The notes: generated by a model not told the origin, from the letters alone. A stretch of 51,374 nucleotides of DNA from Candidatus Parcubacteria bacterium (GCA_019661785.1 JAIFWP010000004.1:1-51374), one strand, 5' to 3'. Shown: positions 8,566 through 18,479, counted from the stretch's first letter. Translations and numbers: made by a program.

Positions 8566-11043
8566 TTAATTCTGGGCCCCGTGGCATTTTTTATACTTTT
8601 TGCCTGAACCGCACCAGCAGGGGTCGTTGCGGCCTAGCTCTTTGCCTTTGTCGTCAACCGGCACAGCAGTCACCTCGGTTATAGACAAGGCTTCCTTCTC
8701 TACTGACGTTTGAGGAGCCACGAAGCTGACACCTGCATCGATATTTACTATGAACTCGGCGACCTTAACGGCAATGTTCGCCTGCATATCCTTAAAGTAG
8801 CGCAGCCCCTCTCTCTTATACTCGACAAGCGGATCTCTCTGGCCATAGGCGCGCAAGGTGACGCTTCCTCGCAGGTACTCCATGGTCTCAAGATGGTCTA
8901 CCCAGAGCTCGTCATGAGTCTGGAGGATGACACGGCGGAGAGTGGGTAGAGCCTCAGGCTTCTCCATGAGCTCGGCAGTCTTCTTCACGAACTTCTCCCG
9001 CATCTCCTCGCTTAGGAGCATAGAGGCCTCGTCTATGTATGCGGCGAGGTCTGACTTCTCGCCAGAGAGCACCTCTCTGCGGCGCTTATATATAATAGTG
9101 CGCTGATAGTTAAGCACATCGTCGTACTCAAGGACGTGCTTCCTCGCGTCGAAGTTGAAGCCCTCTATCTTCTCTTGAGCTTTCTCGAGCGCGTTAGTGA
9201 TGAGCTTGTTCTCTATAGGCTCATCCTCAGGGATGTTGAAGCGGCCCATCATCTTCTTGATAGTGTCCGTGGCAAAGATGCGCATAAGGTTGTCCTCCAA
9301 GGAGACATAGAACTGCGTCTCGCCCGGGTCTCCCTGGCGGCCAGAGCGTCCGCGGAGCTGGTTGTCTATGCGCCTAGCGTCGTGGCGCTCCGTACCAAGG
9401 ACGAAGAGTCCTCCCCTGCCTTTGATATCCTCATAAGCCTCAAGTGTTCCTGGATTGCCTCCGAGCTTGATGTCGACTCCGCGTCCTGCCATGTTGGTGG
9501 CGATAGTCACAGCGGAGAGCTTGCCAGCTTGAGCGATAATCTCGCCCTCGCGCTCGTGGTTCTTGGCATTCAAGACCTCAAACGGTATGTCGGCGGACTT
9601 CAAGTACTCTGAGAGCACTTCGTTATCCTCGATAGACACCGTGCCGATGAGCACTGGCTGGCCCTTCTTGTGGAGTTCGCCAACCTTCTTCACCACTGCT
9701 TTGTACTTGCCCTTATCGCTCTGAAAGATGAGGTCGTTGTGGTCGAGGCGGGCTACGTCTTTGTTGGTAGGGATAGGATAAACCTCAAGTCCGTAAACTT
9801 TGTAGAACTCCTCCTTCGAAGTTAGGGCCGTACCCGTCATGCCCGAGAGCTTGCCGTACATCCTGAAGAAGTTCTGGAAGGTTATCGACGCGAAAGTGCG
9901 CGACTCCTGCTTTATCTTCACTCCTTCCTTGGCCTCTATAGCCTGGTGCAAACCCTCAGACCAGCGCCGTCCGGGCTGGAGACGACCTGTGAAGGTGTCC
10001 ACGATGACAACCTCACCATCTTTGACCACATAGTCGACGTTTTGCAGATAGAGAGCCTTGGCCCGGACTGCTGTCTCAAGGTGGTGCACGAATCTAACTC
10101 CTCCCTCGCTATAGATATTGCTCATGCCGAGGAGCCTCTCGGCCTTGTTGATGCCCGCATCCGTCATAGAGATGGCACGGCGCTTCTCGTCGACTTCAAA
10201 GTCGGTGTCGCGCTCCATGCCGCTCGCAATCTTCGCGAACTGCACATACAAGTCGCTCGCCTCTGTCGTCGGAGCCGAGATGATAAGCGGCGTACGAGCC
10301 TCGTCGATAAGGATAGAGTCTATCTCGTCGACCAAAGCGTAGTGGAAGCCTCTCTGCGAGAGTTGCGAAGCGTCATAGACCAAGTTGTCGCGGAGGTAGT
10401 CGAAGCCGAATTCATTGTTCGTACCATAAGTTATATCCGCGCGGTAAGCCTCTGCCTTCGATACTGGCCTTAGGAACTCGTGCACTACATGGAAGGAGCC
10501 TGTCTCGTCTCTCTCTTTGTCCTGCTTTTGATATAAGTCTGTATGAGTTGCATCGTATATATAAGACTCAGCATGGTTAAGCACTCCAACTGACAGTCCC
10601 AGCGCATTGTAAATCTGTCCCATCCAAGCGGCATCACGTCGAGAGAGGTAATCGTTCACCGTGACCACGTGCACGCCCTTACCCTCTAGCGCATTGAGAT
10701 ATGCTGGGAGTGTGGCGACAAGAGTTTTGCCTTCTCCAGTGCGCATCTCGGAGATACCGCCCTTGTGGAGCGCGATGCCGCCCAATATCTGCACATCGAA
10801 GTGGCGCTGGCCTAAAGTGCGCTTGCTGGCCTCTCTCACCGCAGCGTAGGCCTCTGGCAGGAGCTCGTCGAGAGTCTCGCCCTCGCTTAGGCGCTTCCTG
10901 AATTCCTCAGTCTTAGACTTAAGCTCATCTAGAGAGAACTTCTCGAACTCACTCTCAAGAGCGTTTATCGACACCACAAGAGGCCCCCAAGACTTGAGGG
11001 CTTTAGACTCTGAACTGCCGAAAATGGAGCTAAGGAAGGCCAT
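8566..11043 (-). CDS. secA: Protein translocase subunit SecA
   Basis: 825 aa; MRTGEGKTLVATLPAYLNAL, DEIDSILIDEARTPLIIS, C-terminal SEC-C zinc motif GRNDPCWCGSGKKYKKCHG. Confidence 0.98.
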   Translation of the reverse strand: MAFLSSIFGSSESKALKSWGPLVVSINALESEFEKFSLDELKSKTEEFRKRLSEGETLDELLPEAYAAVREASKRTLGQRHFDVQILGGIALHKGGISEMRTGEGKTLVATLPAYLNALEGKGVHVVTVNDYLSRRDAAWMGQIYNALGLSVGVLNHAESYIYDATHTDLYQKQDKERDETGSFHVVHEFLRPVSKAEAYRADITYGTNNEFGFDYLRDNLVYDASQLSQRGFHYALVDEIDSILIDEARTPLIISAPTTEASDLYVQFAKIASGMERDTDFEVDEKRRAISMTDAGINKAERLLGMSNIYSEGGVRFVHHLETAVRAKALYLQNVDYVVKDGEVVIVDTFTGRLQPGRRWSEGLHQAIEAKEGVKIKQESRTFASITFQNFFRMYGKLSGMTGTALTSKEEFYKVYGLEVYPIPTNKDVARLDHNDLIFQSDKGKYKAVVKKVGELHKKGQPVLIGTVSIEDNEVLSEYLKSADIPFEVLNAKNHEREGEIIAQAGKLSAVTIATNMAGRGVDIKLGGNPGTLEAYEDIKGRGGLFVLGTERHDARRIDNQLRGRSGRQGDPGETQFYVSLEDNLMRIFATDTIKKMMGRFNIPEDEPIENKLITNALEKAQEKIEGFNFDARKHVLEYDDVLNYQRTIIYKRRREVLSGEKSDLAAYIDEASMLLSEEMREKFVKKTAELMEKPEALPTLRRVILQTHDELWVDHLETMEYLRGSVTLRAYGQRDPLVEYKREGLRYFKDMQANIAVKVAEFIVNIDAGVSFVAPQTSVEKEALSITEVTAVPVDDKGKELGRNDPCWCGSGKKYKKCHGAQN

Positions 11044-11052
11044 ATTGGGTCT

Positions 11053-11058
11053 ATTTTA
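11053..11058 (-). promoter_or_regulatory. -10 box TAAAAT, 9 nt before secA ATG
   Basis: TAAAAT-AGACCCAAT-ATG on the minus strand. Confidence 0.45.
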
Positions 11059-11077
11059 GCATTTTTCAAGGGTAAAG

Positions 11078-11109
11078 AAAAACGCTCCGGTTGCGGCCGG
11101 AGCGTTTTT
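11078..11109 (-). terminator. Bidirectional intrinsic terminator
   Basis: AAAAACGCTCCGG-TTGCGG-CCGGAGCGTTTTT perfect inverted repeat with flanking A/T tracts. Confidence 0.85.
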
Positions 11110-11122
11110 CAGAGAACCGAGA

Positions 11123-11197
11123 CTATGCTCGCTTCTTCTTGCGGGAAGACTTCTTCTTGGTTGTCTTCTTCGCTGCCTTTCTTTTTTTTGCTGCCAT
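11123..11197 (-). CDS. 24-aa highly basic (Lys/Arg/Ala) microprotein
   Basis: Minus strand: MAAKKRKAAKKTTKKKSSRKKKRA*. Below the ORF-track cutoff; bounded downstream by the terminator at 11078-11109. Confidence 0.55.
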   Translation of the reverse strand: MAAKKRKAAKKTTKKKSSRKKKRA

Positions 11198-11367
11198 TGT
11201 ATTTTTTTCCGTGCGCCCCACCGAAGTGAGACAAGGCGGAATATTTTCTGTTAAGGTCGCAGAGAATATTCTTGAAAATATTTTCTACGTGCGACTGAGT
11301 TAATTATCGTACGCGCAAGATGCACATACAATAGTCTAAACGTGCAATATGTGGATAACTTTCAAAA

Positions 11368-13419
11368 TTATTTCGTCGCGTTTTGTATCTGCTGTATGTA
11401 AGTTTCGGCTTGCGGAGCGAGATTAGGGAATTTGTTTTCGATATTTCGGAAAGTTGAGATGAGGAGAGAGTATTGCTTGTGCTGATACATGGCCGAGAGG
11501 ACTTGGGCGTCGTTTATGAATTCTTGTGCTGGCATTTCGGCAAGGAGCTTCTGTTCAAGAGCCATATCGCCTGCGTAGATAGCGCCTACAAGGTATGCTG
11601 ACTTGGCTTGGTAGTACCCCGGCGCTAAGTCATAGGCGTGCTTTAGAGTAGCGAGGGCTCCTTGATAGTCGCCTCTGTTGATTTGGCTTGAAGCTAGCTC
11701 GAAGTATATAACCTGCTTGTCTGGCATCTCCTCTATAGCCCTCTTGAGATACGCCTCTCCGGCTGCATACTGACCAGTACGAGTCAGGAAGTCCCCTGCA
11801 AGCATCTGATAGCGAGCATCATCTGGCACCTCGGCAGCTTGTCCTTCAACAGCAGTGCGTGCGAAGTTGTAGAAGCTATTCTTCTCCTCGAGAGTTGCGT
11901 TGCTAGCAAGAAGTGCCGGTGAGTTAGCAGCCATTTGCTCCACCACTTCAGGGCGGCCAAGCCTCGACTCGCCGTAAGCCTTGCGGAATTCGTTCATCGA
12001 AGCAGTCGGGTTGCCTGACTGCATATCTCGCAAGGCGGAGATGATGGTGGTGTTCGTAATAATAGGCCGGATGTTGACGAAGTAGAGCAGAGCGAGGAGC
12101 AAAATACCCGCAAGCGGCGCTGCCATGCTCTTCGTGCTGTCTTCGCTCACCATCTTGCCTGCGAATCTCTCCGTAACTGATGCAGATTCGACGAAAGCCA
12201 GGAAGAAGATGAAGAGAATATAGCTTATGAGATGGTCGAAGACGAAGAGGTTGTGGAAGAAGTAAGCTGCAAGAAGTCCGGTGAAGACAGCTCTCTCGGT
12301 CTTAGTGAAGGTCGACGCAGGCCTCCACAGATAGTAGAGCAGGCTAGCGTAGAGAGACAGGTATGCTATGAGGCCCAAGAGGCCTCCAGCGATAGCCCAG
12401 TCGAGGAAGATGTTATGAGCTCGGTCAAACCATGGTTCGAGGTTATACATCTCCGGTGAGTAATGCTCGTTGAAAACGTAGTTGAAGTTGTCTTGGCCCC
12501 AGCCTAGGACAGGATGCTCCATCACTCCCTTCAAGGCCATAGGCCAAACGAAGGCGCGGCCCTCGCTCTTCCACTCCGAAGCACTCAGGTTGGCGAAACG
12601 AGAGAGCACCGGGCTCCCCTGCACCAAGCTCGTATGCCTTAGAGAGAAGAAGAGCCCTATGACAACCACGAACCCTACTAAGTACGAGATGCCGAGACGG
12701 CGGAGCCTGTTGTCCTCCCTATTCCTAAGCGAAAGCACGCTTGCGACAAGAAGCCCTCCCAAGAGGCCGAGTATTGCTCCGCGAGTAGCGGTGAAGTAAA
12801 GCATGAGAGACTCGAGCAAGATGAGCGAGCCATAAAGCCACTTGAGCCCTCTCCCGCTCTCTCTTAGCCAGAAGTAGATAGCTATGAAGATGTGGAACAG
12901 GAGGTAAACCGCTAGGTATGCAGCATTGCCGAGAGTGCCATCTACGCGCGCACCGCCTTGATGTATCTCAAGCACTCCCAAGAGCTGGAAGATACAATAT
13001 ATAGACATGAGAGCTGACGCACCCAAGGAGACTTGCCACCAGCGCCTCCAGTCGAGCTCGCGGAAGAAGGACGAACCTACAAGGTAGAGCATGGTGAGGT
13101 GGAGGAGCGTGACGTAACCCTCCATTCTCTCGGCATTGGACCAGAAGCTCTTCATTGGTGCGGCGCCAAAGATGTCCGCAACTCCGATAACCGCGACAAA
13201 GGCTAGCAAAGCATAGAGTATGAAAGAGCGCTTGGGCCTATACTCGGCGTTAGCGAGGGCGAGCAGGGCCCAAGCAGCGAAGATTACCTCGACTATAATC
13301 CTCCAAGCGAAGGCCTTAGTGGTGATAAACGGAAAGAAGAGCGAGCTAGAGACAAGGAAGGGCACAAACGGAATAGCGAAGAGCCCTATATATATGATGG
13401 TCTTAAGGTGTTTTTGCAT
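11368..13419 (-). CDS. O-antigen ligase family membrane protein with C-terminal TPR repeats
   Basis: 683 aa, multiple TM helices, MEHPVLGWGQDNFNYVFNEHYSPEMY and FDRAHNIFLDWAIAGGLLGLIAY; TPR-like tail. Confidence 0.85.
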   Translation of the reverse strand: MQKHLKTIIYIGLFAIPFVPFLVSSSLFFPFITTKAFAWRIIVEVIFAAWALLALANAEYRPKRSFILYALLAFVAVIGVADIFGAAPMKSFWSNAERMEGYVTLLHLTMLYLVGSSFFRELDWRRWWQVSLGASALMSIYCIFQLLGVLEIHQGGARVDGTLGNAAYLAVYLLFHIFIAIYFWLRESGRGLKWLYGSLILLESLMLYFTATRGAILGLLGGLLVASVLSLRNREDNRLRRLGISYLVGFVVVIGLFFSLRHTSLVQGSPVLSRFANLSASEWKSEGRAFVWPMALKGVMEHPVLGWGQDNFNYVFNEHYSPEMYNLEPWFDRAHNIFLDWAIAGGLLGLIAYLSLYASLLYYLWRPASTFTKTERAVFTGLLAAYFFHNLFVFDHLISYILFIFFLAFVESASVTERFAGKMVSEDSTKSMAAPLAGILLLALLYFVNIRPIITNTTIISALRDMQSGNPTASMNEFRKAYGESRLGRPEVVEQMAANSPALLASNATLEEKNSFYNFARTAVEGQAAEVPDDARYQMLAGDFLTRTGQYAAGEAYLKRAIEEMPDKQVIYFELASSQINRGDYQGALATLKHAYDLAPGYYQAKSAYLVGAIYAGDMALEQKLLAEMPAQEFINDAQVLSAMYQHKQYSLLISTFRNIENKFPNLAPQAETYIQQIQNATK

Positions 13420-13432
13420 AGGAAAAACTATA

Positions 13433-14446
13433 TCACAAACCCTTCCTCAGCTTATTGACCGCCGCTCGGAACAAATTCCAAGCCTCCCAGCCCCACTTCC
13501 CTGTCTTAATAACGATTTTATCTAAAAGAGTCACCACCTCCCCCTTAGTCTCCTGCCTGAAGTGGAAGTATCTCTCCCAGTCAGTGCTTATGAGTGCGGG
13601 AATGTTGTACTTCCTGCCGCCTTGCTTGTGCTCAAGTAGCGAGGAAACATGGTCCTTCTCATAATGAGCTCCTCTCCACAGAGTAGACCAGAACACATCC
13701 GGATCTATAGAGAAGAAGACATGCGTGAACATATAATCGAATATCTTCCTCGTATCCGCGCTTACTCCAACGGGCGGGTAGAATGGAAAGTAAGCATAGT
13801 CCGGCACGCCAATAACCTCTCTGTACTCCGAGTAAGCATGCTTCAAGACCATCTCTCTGTGCACCGAGGAAATGAATTCAAATCTGTCGTAGGCGAGTAT
13901 CGCTTCGCAGAACTCTATCATCGCCTTCGTAGTAGAGGCGAAGTACAGGTCATGCAAGAGGAAGGTCGAGGGCTGTATGGCTGTGGCGTATATCGCTCGT
14001 GAGTTTGTGTTCGACTCAACATCGGCAAGGAAGGAGTCAACCAGCTTCTTTATATCTAAATACGTATCAGTCCTGGTTTTGATTGCATAATCTATGCCGC
14101 TCTTCTCGAGCTCCTTGAGGCCGTTAAGCGTGCTAAGAAACTGTCTGAACTTGTTGTTGTCCTTGTAGTGTCCAACCTGCTTCAAGCCTCCGGGGTCCGG
14201 AGCCGACACGAGCTTCACTCCCTTCCAGCCATCGCCCTCCTTGACCTCATTATCCCAAGTTGAGACTACTATCTCATCGAAGAGGTGCCCGAAGTCATCG
14301 ACTATCCTCTGGATATTCTCCCTGCAGTCGAAGTGCACTATGCCTCCGTCTTTAGCCAGCTGCTCCGGTGTATCGTGTAGCCTATTCCCCGCCCTGCCTA
14401 TAGACATGAGGGGCCCCTGTATGACCAAACCGATCTTCTTGTTCAT
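13433..14446 (-). CDS. WavE-like LPS/glycan biosynthesis protein
   Basis: IGLVIQGPLMS...IVVSTWDNE...YAIKTRTDTYLD pattern. Confidence 0.65.
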   Translation of the reverse strand: MNKKIGLVIQGPLMSIGRAGNRLHDTPEQLAKDGGIVHFDCRENIQRIVDDFGHLFDEIVVSTWDNEVKEGDGWKGVKLVSAPDPGGLKQVGHYKDNNKFRQFLSTLNGLKELEKSGIDYAIKTRTDTYLDIKKLVDSFLADVESNTNSRAIYATAIQPSTFLLHDLYFASTTKAMIEFCEAILAYDRFEFISSVHREMVLKHAYSEYREVIGVPDYAYFPFYPPVGVSADTRKIFDYMFTHVFFSIDPDVFWSTLWRGAHYEKDHVSSLLEHKQGGRKYNIPALISTDWERYFHFRQETKGEVVTLLDKIVIKTGKWGWEAWNLFRAAVNKLRKGL

Positions 14447-14479
14447 TTAGAGCCAAATCATAGCACTGGTTCTTACCTC

Positions 14480-14508
14480 TTGACAATTAGATTTATAATA
14501 GGTATTGT
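14480..14508 (+). promoter_or_regulatory. Sigma70-type promoter TTGACA-N17-TATTGT
   Basis: -35 at 14480-14485, 17-bp spacer, -10 at 14503-14508; SD GGAGGAG at 14551-14557 precedes ATG 14560. Confidence 0.7.
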
Positions 14509-14559
14509 CACTCCAGAAGCTCAGTATCAAACTATTGCTTACAACCCCATGGAGGAGAG

Positions 14560-15426
14560 ATGGACCTCAAGGATTTGAAAACCCAGCGTCTGTTAAATGA
14601 CGCGGTGAGAGCAGGCATGTCTGTCGTTCGAAATTCTCAGGGTGGTCTAATCGATAACCCTGAAATCAAAGACGACAAGACCCTCGTCACCACGACCGAT
14701 CGACTCTCGGAAGAGAAGATCGTCAGCATCATCCGTCAGGAGTTCCCTAACATCCGCATCGTGAGGGAAGAAGGGGCCGAGAGCGGAGACAGCGAGATTG
14801 GGTTGCTGATTGACCCTCTCGACGGGACGCGCGCCTTTGCTAGCGGACTGGCGACGTCGACCGTTATCATCGGAGTCTACGACTTCGTGAAGAAGCAAGT
14901 CGTCGGCTGCGTGATTGGTGAGGCTGCCACAGGTAGAGTGCGGTCAGCTTTCGAGGGTGACAGGACTTTCTTCATGTCACCCATGGATTCGAGCCACGTC
15001 TGGGACGGACCTCTCGACGAGCAGTCGACAGTCTTCCTCGATGTCTCACACGGCTTCAGCCGGAAGGGCCGCCAAATCCTCACCGACGAGCATGTGGCCA
15101 GACTCTTCGGCAGGCTGAACGGCAAGATGAAGCTCGCCATCCCCGGCTCGAATGGTCTCATCCAGTCTCTGGTGGCGAACGGCGGACAGCGGGCAGCAGG
15201 CTCCATCACCACCGCTATCGGCGGTCCATGGGACGTCTGCGGCGTGAAGCTCGTACTGAATGCTGGAGGGTCAGCCAGAGCCTTTTCGACCCAGTGGAGG
15301 AATAGCGGGTGCGCTCTAACAGAGCAAGACCCGCTTGATGTCATGGGCTACGACATCCTCATCTGCGGTAATTCAACGCAGACCGTGAAAACTCTCGTGA
15401 ATGAGCTGATCCAGTGCATTTTCTAG
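14560..15426 (+). CDS. Inositol monophosphatase / bisphosphate nucleotidase family protein
   Basis: 288 aa; TTTDRLSEEKIVSIIRQEFPNIRIVREEGAESG, LLIDPLDGTRAFASG, GGPWDVCGVKLVLNAGG. Confidence 0.85.
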   Translation: MDLKDLKTQRLLNDAVRAGMSVVRNSQGGLIDNPEIKDDKTLVTTTDRLSEEKIVSIIRQEFPNIRIVREEGAESGDSEIGLLIDPLDGTRAFASGLATSTVIIGVYDFVKKQVVGCVIGEAATGRVRSAFEGDRTFFMSPMDSSHVWDGPLDEQSTVFLDVSHGFSRKGRQILTDEHVARLFGRLNGKMKLAIPGSNGLIQSLVANGGQRAAGSITTAIGGPWDVCGVKLVLNAGGSARAFSTQWRNSGCALTEQDPLDVMGYDILICGNSTQTVKTLVNELIQCIF

Positions 15427-15432
15427 ACAGAT

Positions 15433-15461
15433 GCCCCCGTACACTACACGCGTACGGGGGC
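15433..15461 (+). terminator. Intrinsic terminator
   Basis: GCCCCCGTAC-ACTACACGC-GTACGGGGGC followed by GTTCTTATTT. Confidence 0.85.
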
Positions 15462-15483
15462 GTTCTTATTTAGAAAATCATGC

Positions 15484-15489
15484 TACAAT
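15484..15489 (+). promoter_or_regulatory. -10 box TACAAT, 9 nt before ATG 15499
   Basis: TACAAT-TTTGGACTT-ATG. Confidence 0.5.
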
Positions 15490-15498
15490 TTTGGACTT

Positions 15499-16200
15499 AT
15501 GAAGCTGTCAAAGCTTAAAAACCTCATCGGTAGGCGCCTGAATCAGCACTACACCAAGAAGGGCCGCATGGTCGCTATATTTGCCGACCTCAAAGATAGC
15601 GAGGATGCCAAGGGGCTCAGGCTAGTACAAGAGATTAAGGGAGAGACAGACATGCTCTTGAAGCATCAAGAAGCCTTCCTTATATATAAGACTGTGAAGA
15701 AGACCGAGAAGATTGCTGGTGACATAGCCGAGGTCGGCGTCTACAAAGGTGGCTCGGCAAAGCTCATACGCGAGGCTACGAGCAAGACCCTGCACTTGTT
15801 CGACACCTTCGAAGGCCTGCCCGAGACGACCTCCAAGGATAACCAGCAGAAGTTCAAGCAAGGCGAGTTGGCTGCGTCTCTAGAAGGCGTGCAGGACTAT
15901 CTGAAGGGCTACTCGGATGTATATTTCTACAAAGGACTGTTCCCGGAGACGAGCGGCCCCGTAGAGAATAAGAAATTCTCTTTCGTACACCTTGACGTCG
16001 ACTTATACAAATCGACCCTGGACTGCTTGGACTTCTTTTATCCTCGCATGACGACCGGAGGAGTCATCATGAGCCACAACTACCGCGACCTAGTGGGAGT
16101 GAGGAAGGCTTTTGATGAATTCTTCAAAGATAAGCCCGAGATAATCATCGAGCCCTCTGGCACGAGCCAAGCTCTTGTGGTGAAAACTGCTGTTTTATAG
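15499..16200 (+). CDS. TylF/macrocin O-methyltransferase-like protein
   Basis: GDIAEVGVYKGGSAKLIREA..LHLFDTFEGLPETT...FVHLDVDLYKSTLDCLDFFYPRMTTGGVI. Confidence 0.85.
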   Translation: MKLSKLKNLIGRRLNQHYTKKGRMVAIFADLKDSEDAKGLRLVQEIKGETDMLLKHQEAFLIYKTVKKTEKIAGDIAEVGVYKGGSAKLIREATSKTLHLFDTFEGLPETTSKDNQQKFKQGELAASLEGVQDYLKGYSDVYFYKGLFPETSGPVENKKFSFVHLDVDLYKSTLDCLDFFYPRMTTGGVIMSHNYRDLVGVRKAFDEFFKDKPEIIIEPSGTSQALVVKTAVL

Positions 16201-17778
16201 CTTGCGGAGCACATCGTTCTCCTTGAGAGATCTCCAGAGATTCAACTTTCCATAGTAGTAGAGGAAGTGGTTAAACGGATAATGATGCAGAGGAGCCATG
16301 TTGAGCCAGATGAGGGCCGTGAGCTGGCGAATCTTCCTAGTGTCGTATTTATATTTGCGGATGAAGTCGAAGAAGGTCACTTGGCAGTCCACCAAGGAGC
16401 TTGAGCGCATAATCTCCACGCGAACATTCCTCCCATCAGACTCCACGGTAAACAGGTTGTTGTTGATGACGCCGTGGTTCACTGTCAGGTTGTGGTTCAA
16501 TTTTGCCAAGTCATAGTAGCGATCTCCCCCACGCAGAAGCCCGCCGAAGTCCTGCCGCCAGTCGAGGAGGCAGTAGCCGTAGTCTGTCTTCAAGATATTG
16601 TCGAGTATAAAGTCTCCATGGAACCTCGACTGCAAGCCCTCGAATAGCCTGGCAAAATCCACGAGCTTGAGCACTTCTCTGAGCGCCGGTATCTGCTCTC
16701 CGTTTATAACATGGTCCGTGTCCTTCAAGTCATTGGCTTTCAAGAACTGGTCTATCCTCCTATTGGTCTTATCTACATAAAACGACCTACAAGCCTCCCT
16801 GAACACATCTTCCTTGGCCTCGTTCTCCTCTCTCCAGAAGCTATTCTGCGCCCACTCGAGGAACTTCTTGAAGTCCGTCGGCTGCACTATATGTGAGTAG
16901 AGCTCCCCCGGCACTAACTTATACCTGTAGAAGTTCCCTACTACTCCCTCCATGTCTGGGACGAACCCTTTAAGCATCTTGCCGCGCTCGGCACGGTCTC
17001 TCACTATCTTCTCATCAGAGAAAAACTTAATGACGAACGTATCGAACATGAAAACCGCTTCGCCTGCCTTGTCGAGGTCATCAAGCGAGCTCCCTGCATC
17101 ACGACGTGCAGCCTGCAGAGCAGTAGGATTGCCGATATCATGCCACACAGGGAACTCGGTGAGCTCCATGGGCACACCCTTCTCTATCATCTTGGAGAGG
17201 GTCTGACAGTCGTTTAGCGTCTTGTTGTCTGGATTAGAGGCATACAACTTCCCTAGTTCGTCCCAGAAGGATGCGAAGTCATGAATCCCGACTAAACCGA
17301 TGTGGAGGAAATCGGCATTAATAGCCCCTTTTTCATTGAACTGCAATTTGCCGTCACGCAAGACCCATGAGGCATACTGTGTAGTGTCGCTTCCTTTGTA
17401 TACGCCAATCCAATTCTTGTCCGGCATGGGCACCGGTCCATCGATAAGCGTGTCACACGCATGGAAAATGAAGGGACACTGCAGAGCACTCTTGGCATCA
17501 AGCATAGAGAGGCCGAGGCTCGAGCCTGGACCATCATAATTCTTCACTTCAACATATTCGAAATGTCCTTGCGGATAAGTAAGCGAGAGGAAGTCTCTCA
17601 CCTGTTTGCCGAAGTGCCCTATCGTCACCACGAAGCGAGTATCCTTGGGATACTCCTCGATTATGTGCGAGATGGCCGGCTTCGTGCCTATCCTTACCAA
17701 AGACTTATTGGTGTAGGCAGTAAGAGGACCCAGCCGCGAGCCAATGCCCGAGGTCGTTATGAGGACTTTATGATTCAT
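16195..17778 (-). CDS. Nucleotidyltransferase fused to APH/choline kinase-like phosphotransferase
   Basis: N-term VLITTSGIGSRLGPLTAYTNKSLVRIGTKPAISHII (NTP transferase); C-term FHGDFILDNIL...YCLLDWRQDFGG (kinase). Confidence 0.8.
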   Translation of the reverse strand: MNHKVLITTSGIGSRLGPLTAYTNKSLVRIGTKPAISHIIEEYPKDTRFVVTIGHFGKQVRDFLSLTYPQGHFEYVEVKNYDGPGSSLGLSMLDAKSALQCPFIFHACDTLIDGPVPMPDKNWIGVYKGSDTTQYASWVLRDGKLQFNEKGAINADFLHIGLVGIHDFASFWDELGKLYASNPDNKTLNDCQTLSKMIEKGVPMELTEFPVWHDIGNPTALQAARRDAGSSLDDLDKAGEAVFMFDTFVIKFFSDEKIVRDRAERGKMLKGFVPDMEGVVGNFYRYKLVPGELYSHIVQPTDFKKFLEWAQNSFWREENEAKEDVFREACRSFYVDKTNRRIDQFLKANDLKDTDHVINGEQIPALREVLKLVDFARLFEGLQSRFHGDFILDNILKTDYGYCLLDWRQDFGGLLRGGDRYYDLAKLNHNLTVNHGVINNNLFTVESDGRNVRVEIMRSSSLVDCQVTFFDFIRKYKYDTRKIRQLTALIWLNMAPLHHYPFNHFLYYYGKLNLWRSLKENDVLRKL

Positions 17779-18470
17779 TGAAGAGTTCCGTCTATGGTCT
17801 TGCGCAAGTCTCTTAGCTTATTCTCAAGCGTATCTTCATGCGGACGATATATAGTTCCGGTACCACAGACTAGCATGCTAGCTCCACGCCTGACCATCTC
17901 AGGAGCGGACTCAGGAGTGACACCGCCATCAATCTCTATTATAACCTCAGTCCTATGCTTGAACTTCTCCCGAGTGTCAGAAATCTTCTGCATCGTCTCA
18001 GGTATTAGCTTCTGTCCCAAGATGCCCGGCTGTATAGCCATGAGCATGACGAGATCAACTTCACCCAGCACCGAGTCCAAGACGCTGAGCGGTGTCTCTG
18101 GCTTCAAAGCAACTCCTACTAACACGCCCTGCCCTTTGATACCTCTAACGGCAGCGGCAATATCTGGGACAGCTTCCGCATGTATGGCTATGAGGTCTGC
18201 ACCTGCTTTAACAAAAAGCGGCACATACTTCTCGGGATTATCTATCATGAGATGTACATCGATTGGGATATCCGTGACAGAGGTTATGGCCTTAAGCATC
18301 TCCGGATAGAGGCCGAGGCGCGGTACGAAGCTCCCATCCATGACATCGAAATGGAGCGAGTCCGCATCCGCTCTCTCAAGTGCTTGCAGCTCGGTTTTGA
18401 GCTCAAGCGGATTGCCGCATATGAGCGACGCGCTAATAAGATAAGGCCTGTCTTTGGAAAACCATTTCAT
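17775..18470 (-). CDS. Ribulose-phosphate 3-epimerase family protein
   Basis: ISASLICGNPLEL..LHFDVMDGSFVPRLGLYPEM..DVHLMIDNPEKYV, IEIDGGVTPE. Confidence 0.9.
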   Translation of the reverse strand: MKWFSKDRPYLISASLICGNPLELKTELQALERADADSLHFDVMDGSFVPRLGLYPEMLKAITSVTDIPIDVHLMIDNPEKYVPLFVKAGADLIAIHAEAVPDIAAAVRGIKGQGVLVGVALKPETPLSVLDSVLGEVDLVMLMAIQPGILGQKLIPETMQKISDTREKFKHRTEVIIEIDGGVTPESAPEMVRRGASMLVCGTGTIYRPHEDTLENKLRDLRKTIDGTLQ

Positions 18471-18479
18471 AAATAGAGT

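Noticed and set aside
9136-10473. Long plus-strand ORFs (158 aa, 175 aa) inside secA
   Set aside because: Antisense shadows of a strongly conserved SecA frame with no recognisable domains or start signals.
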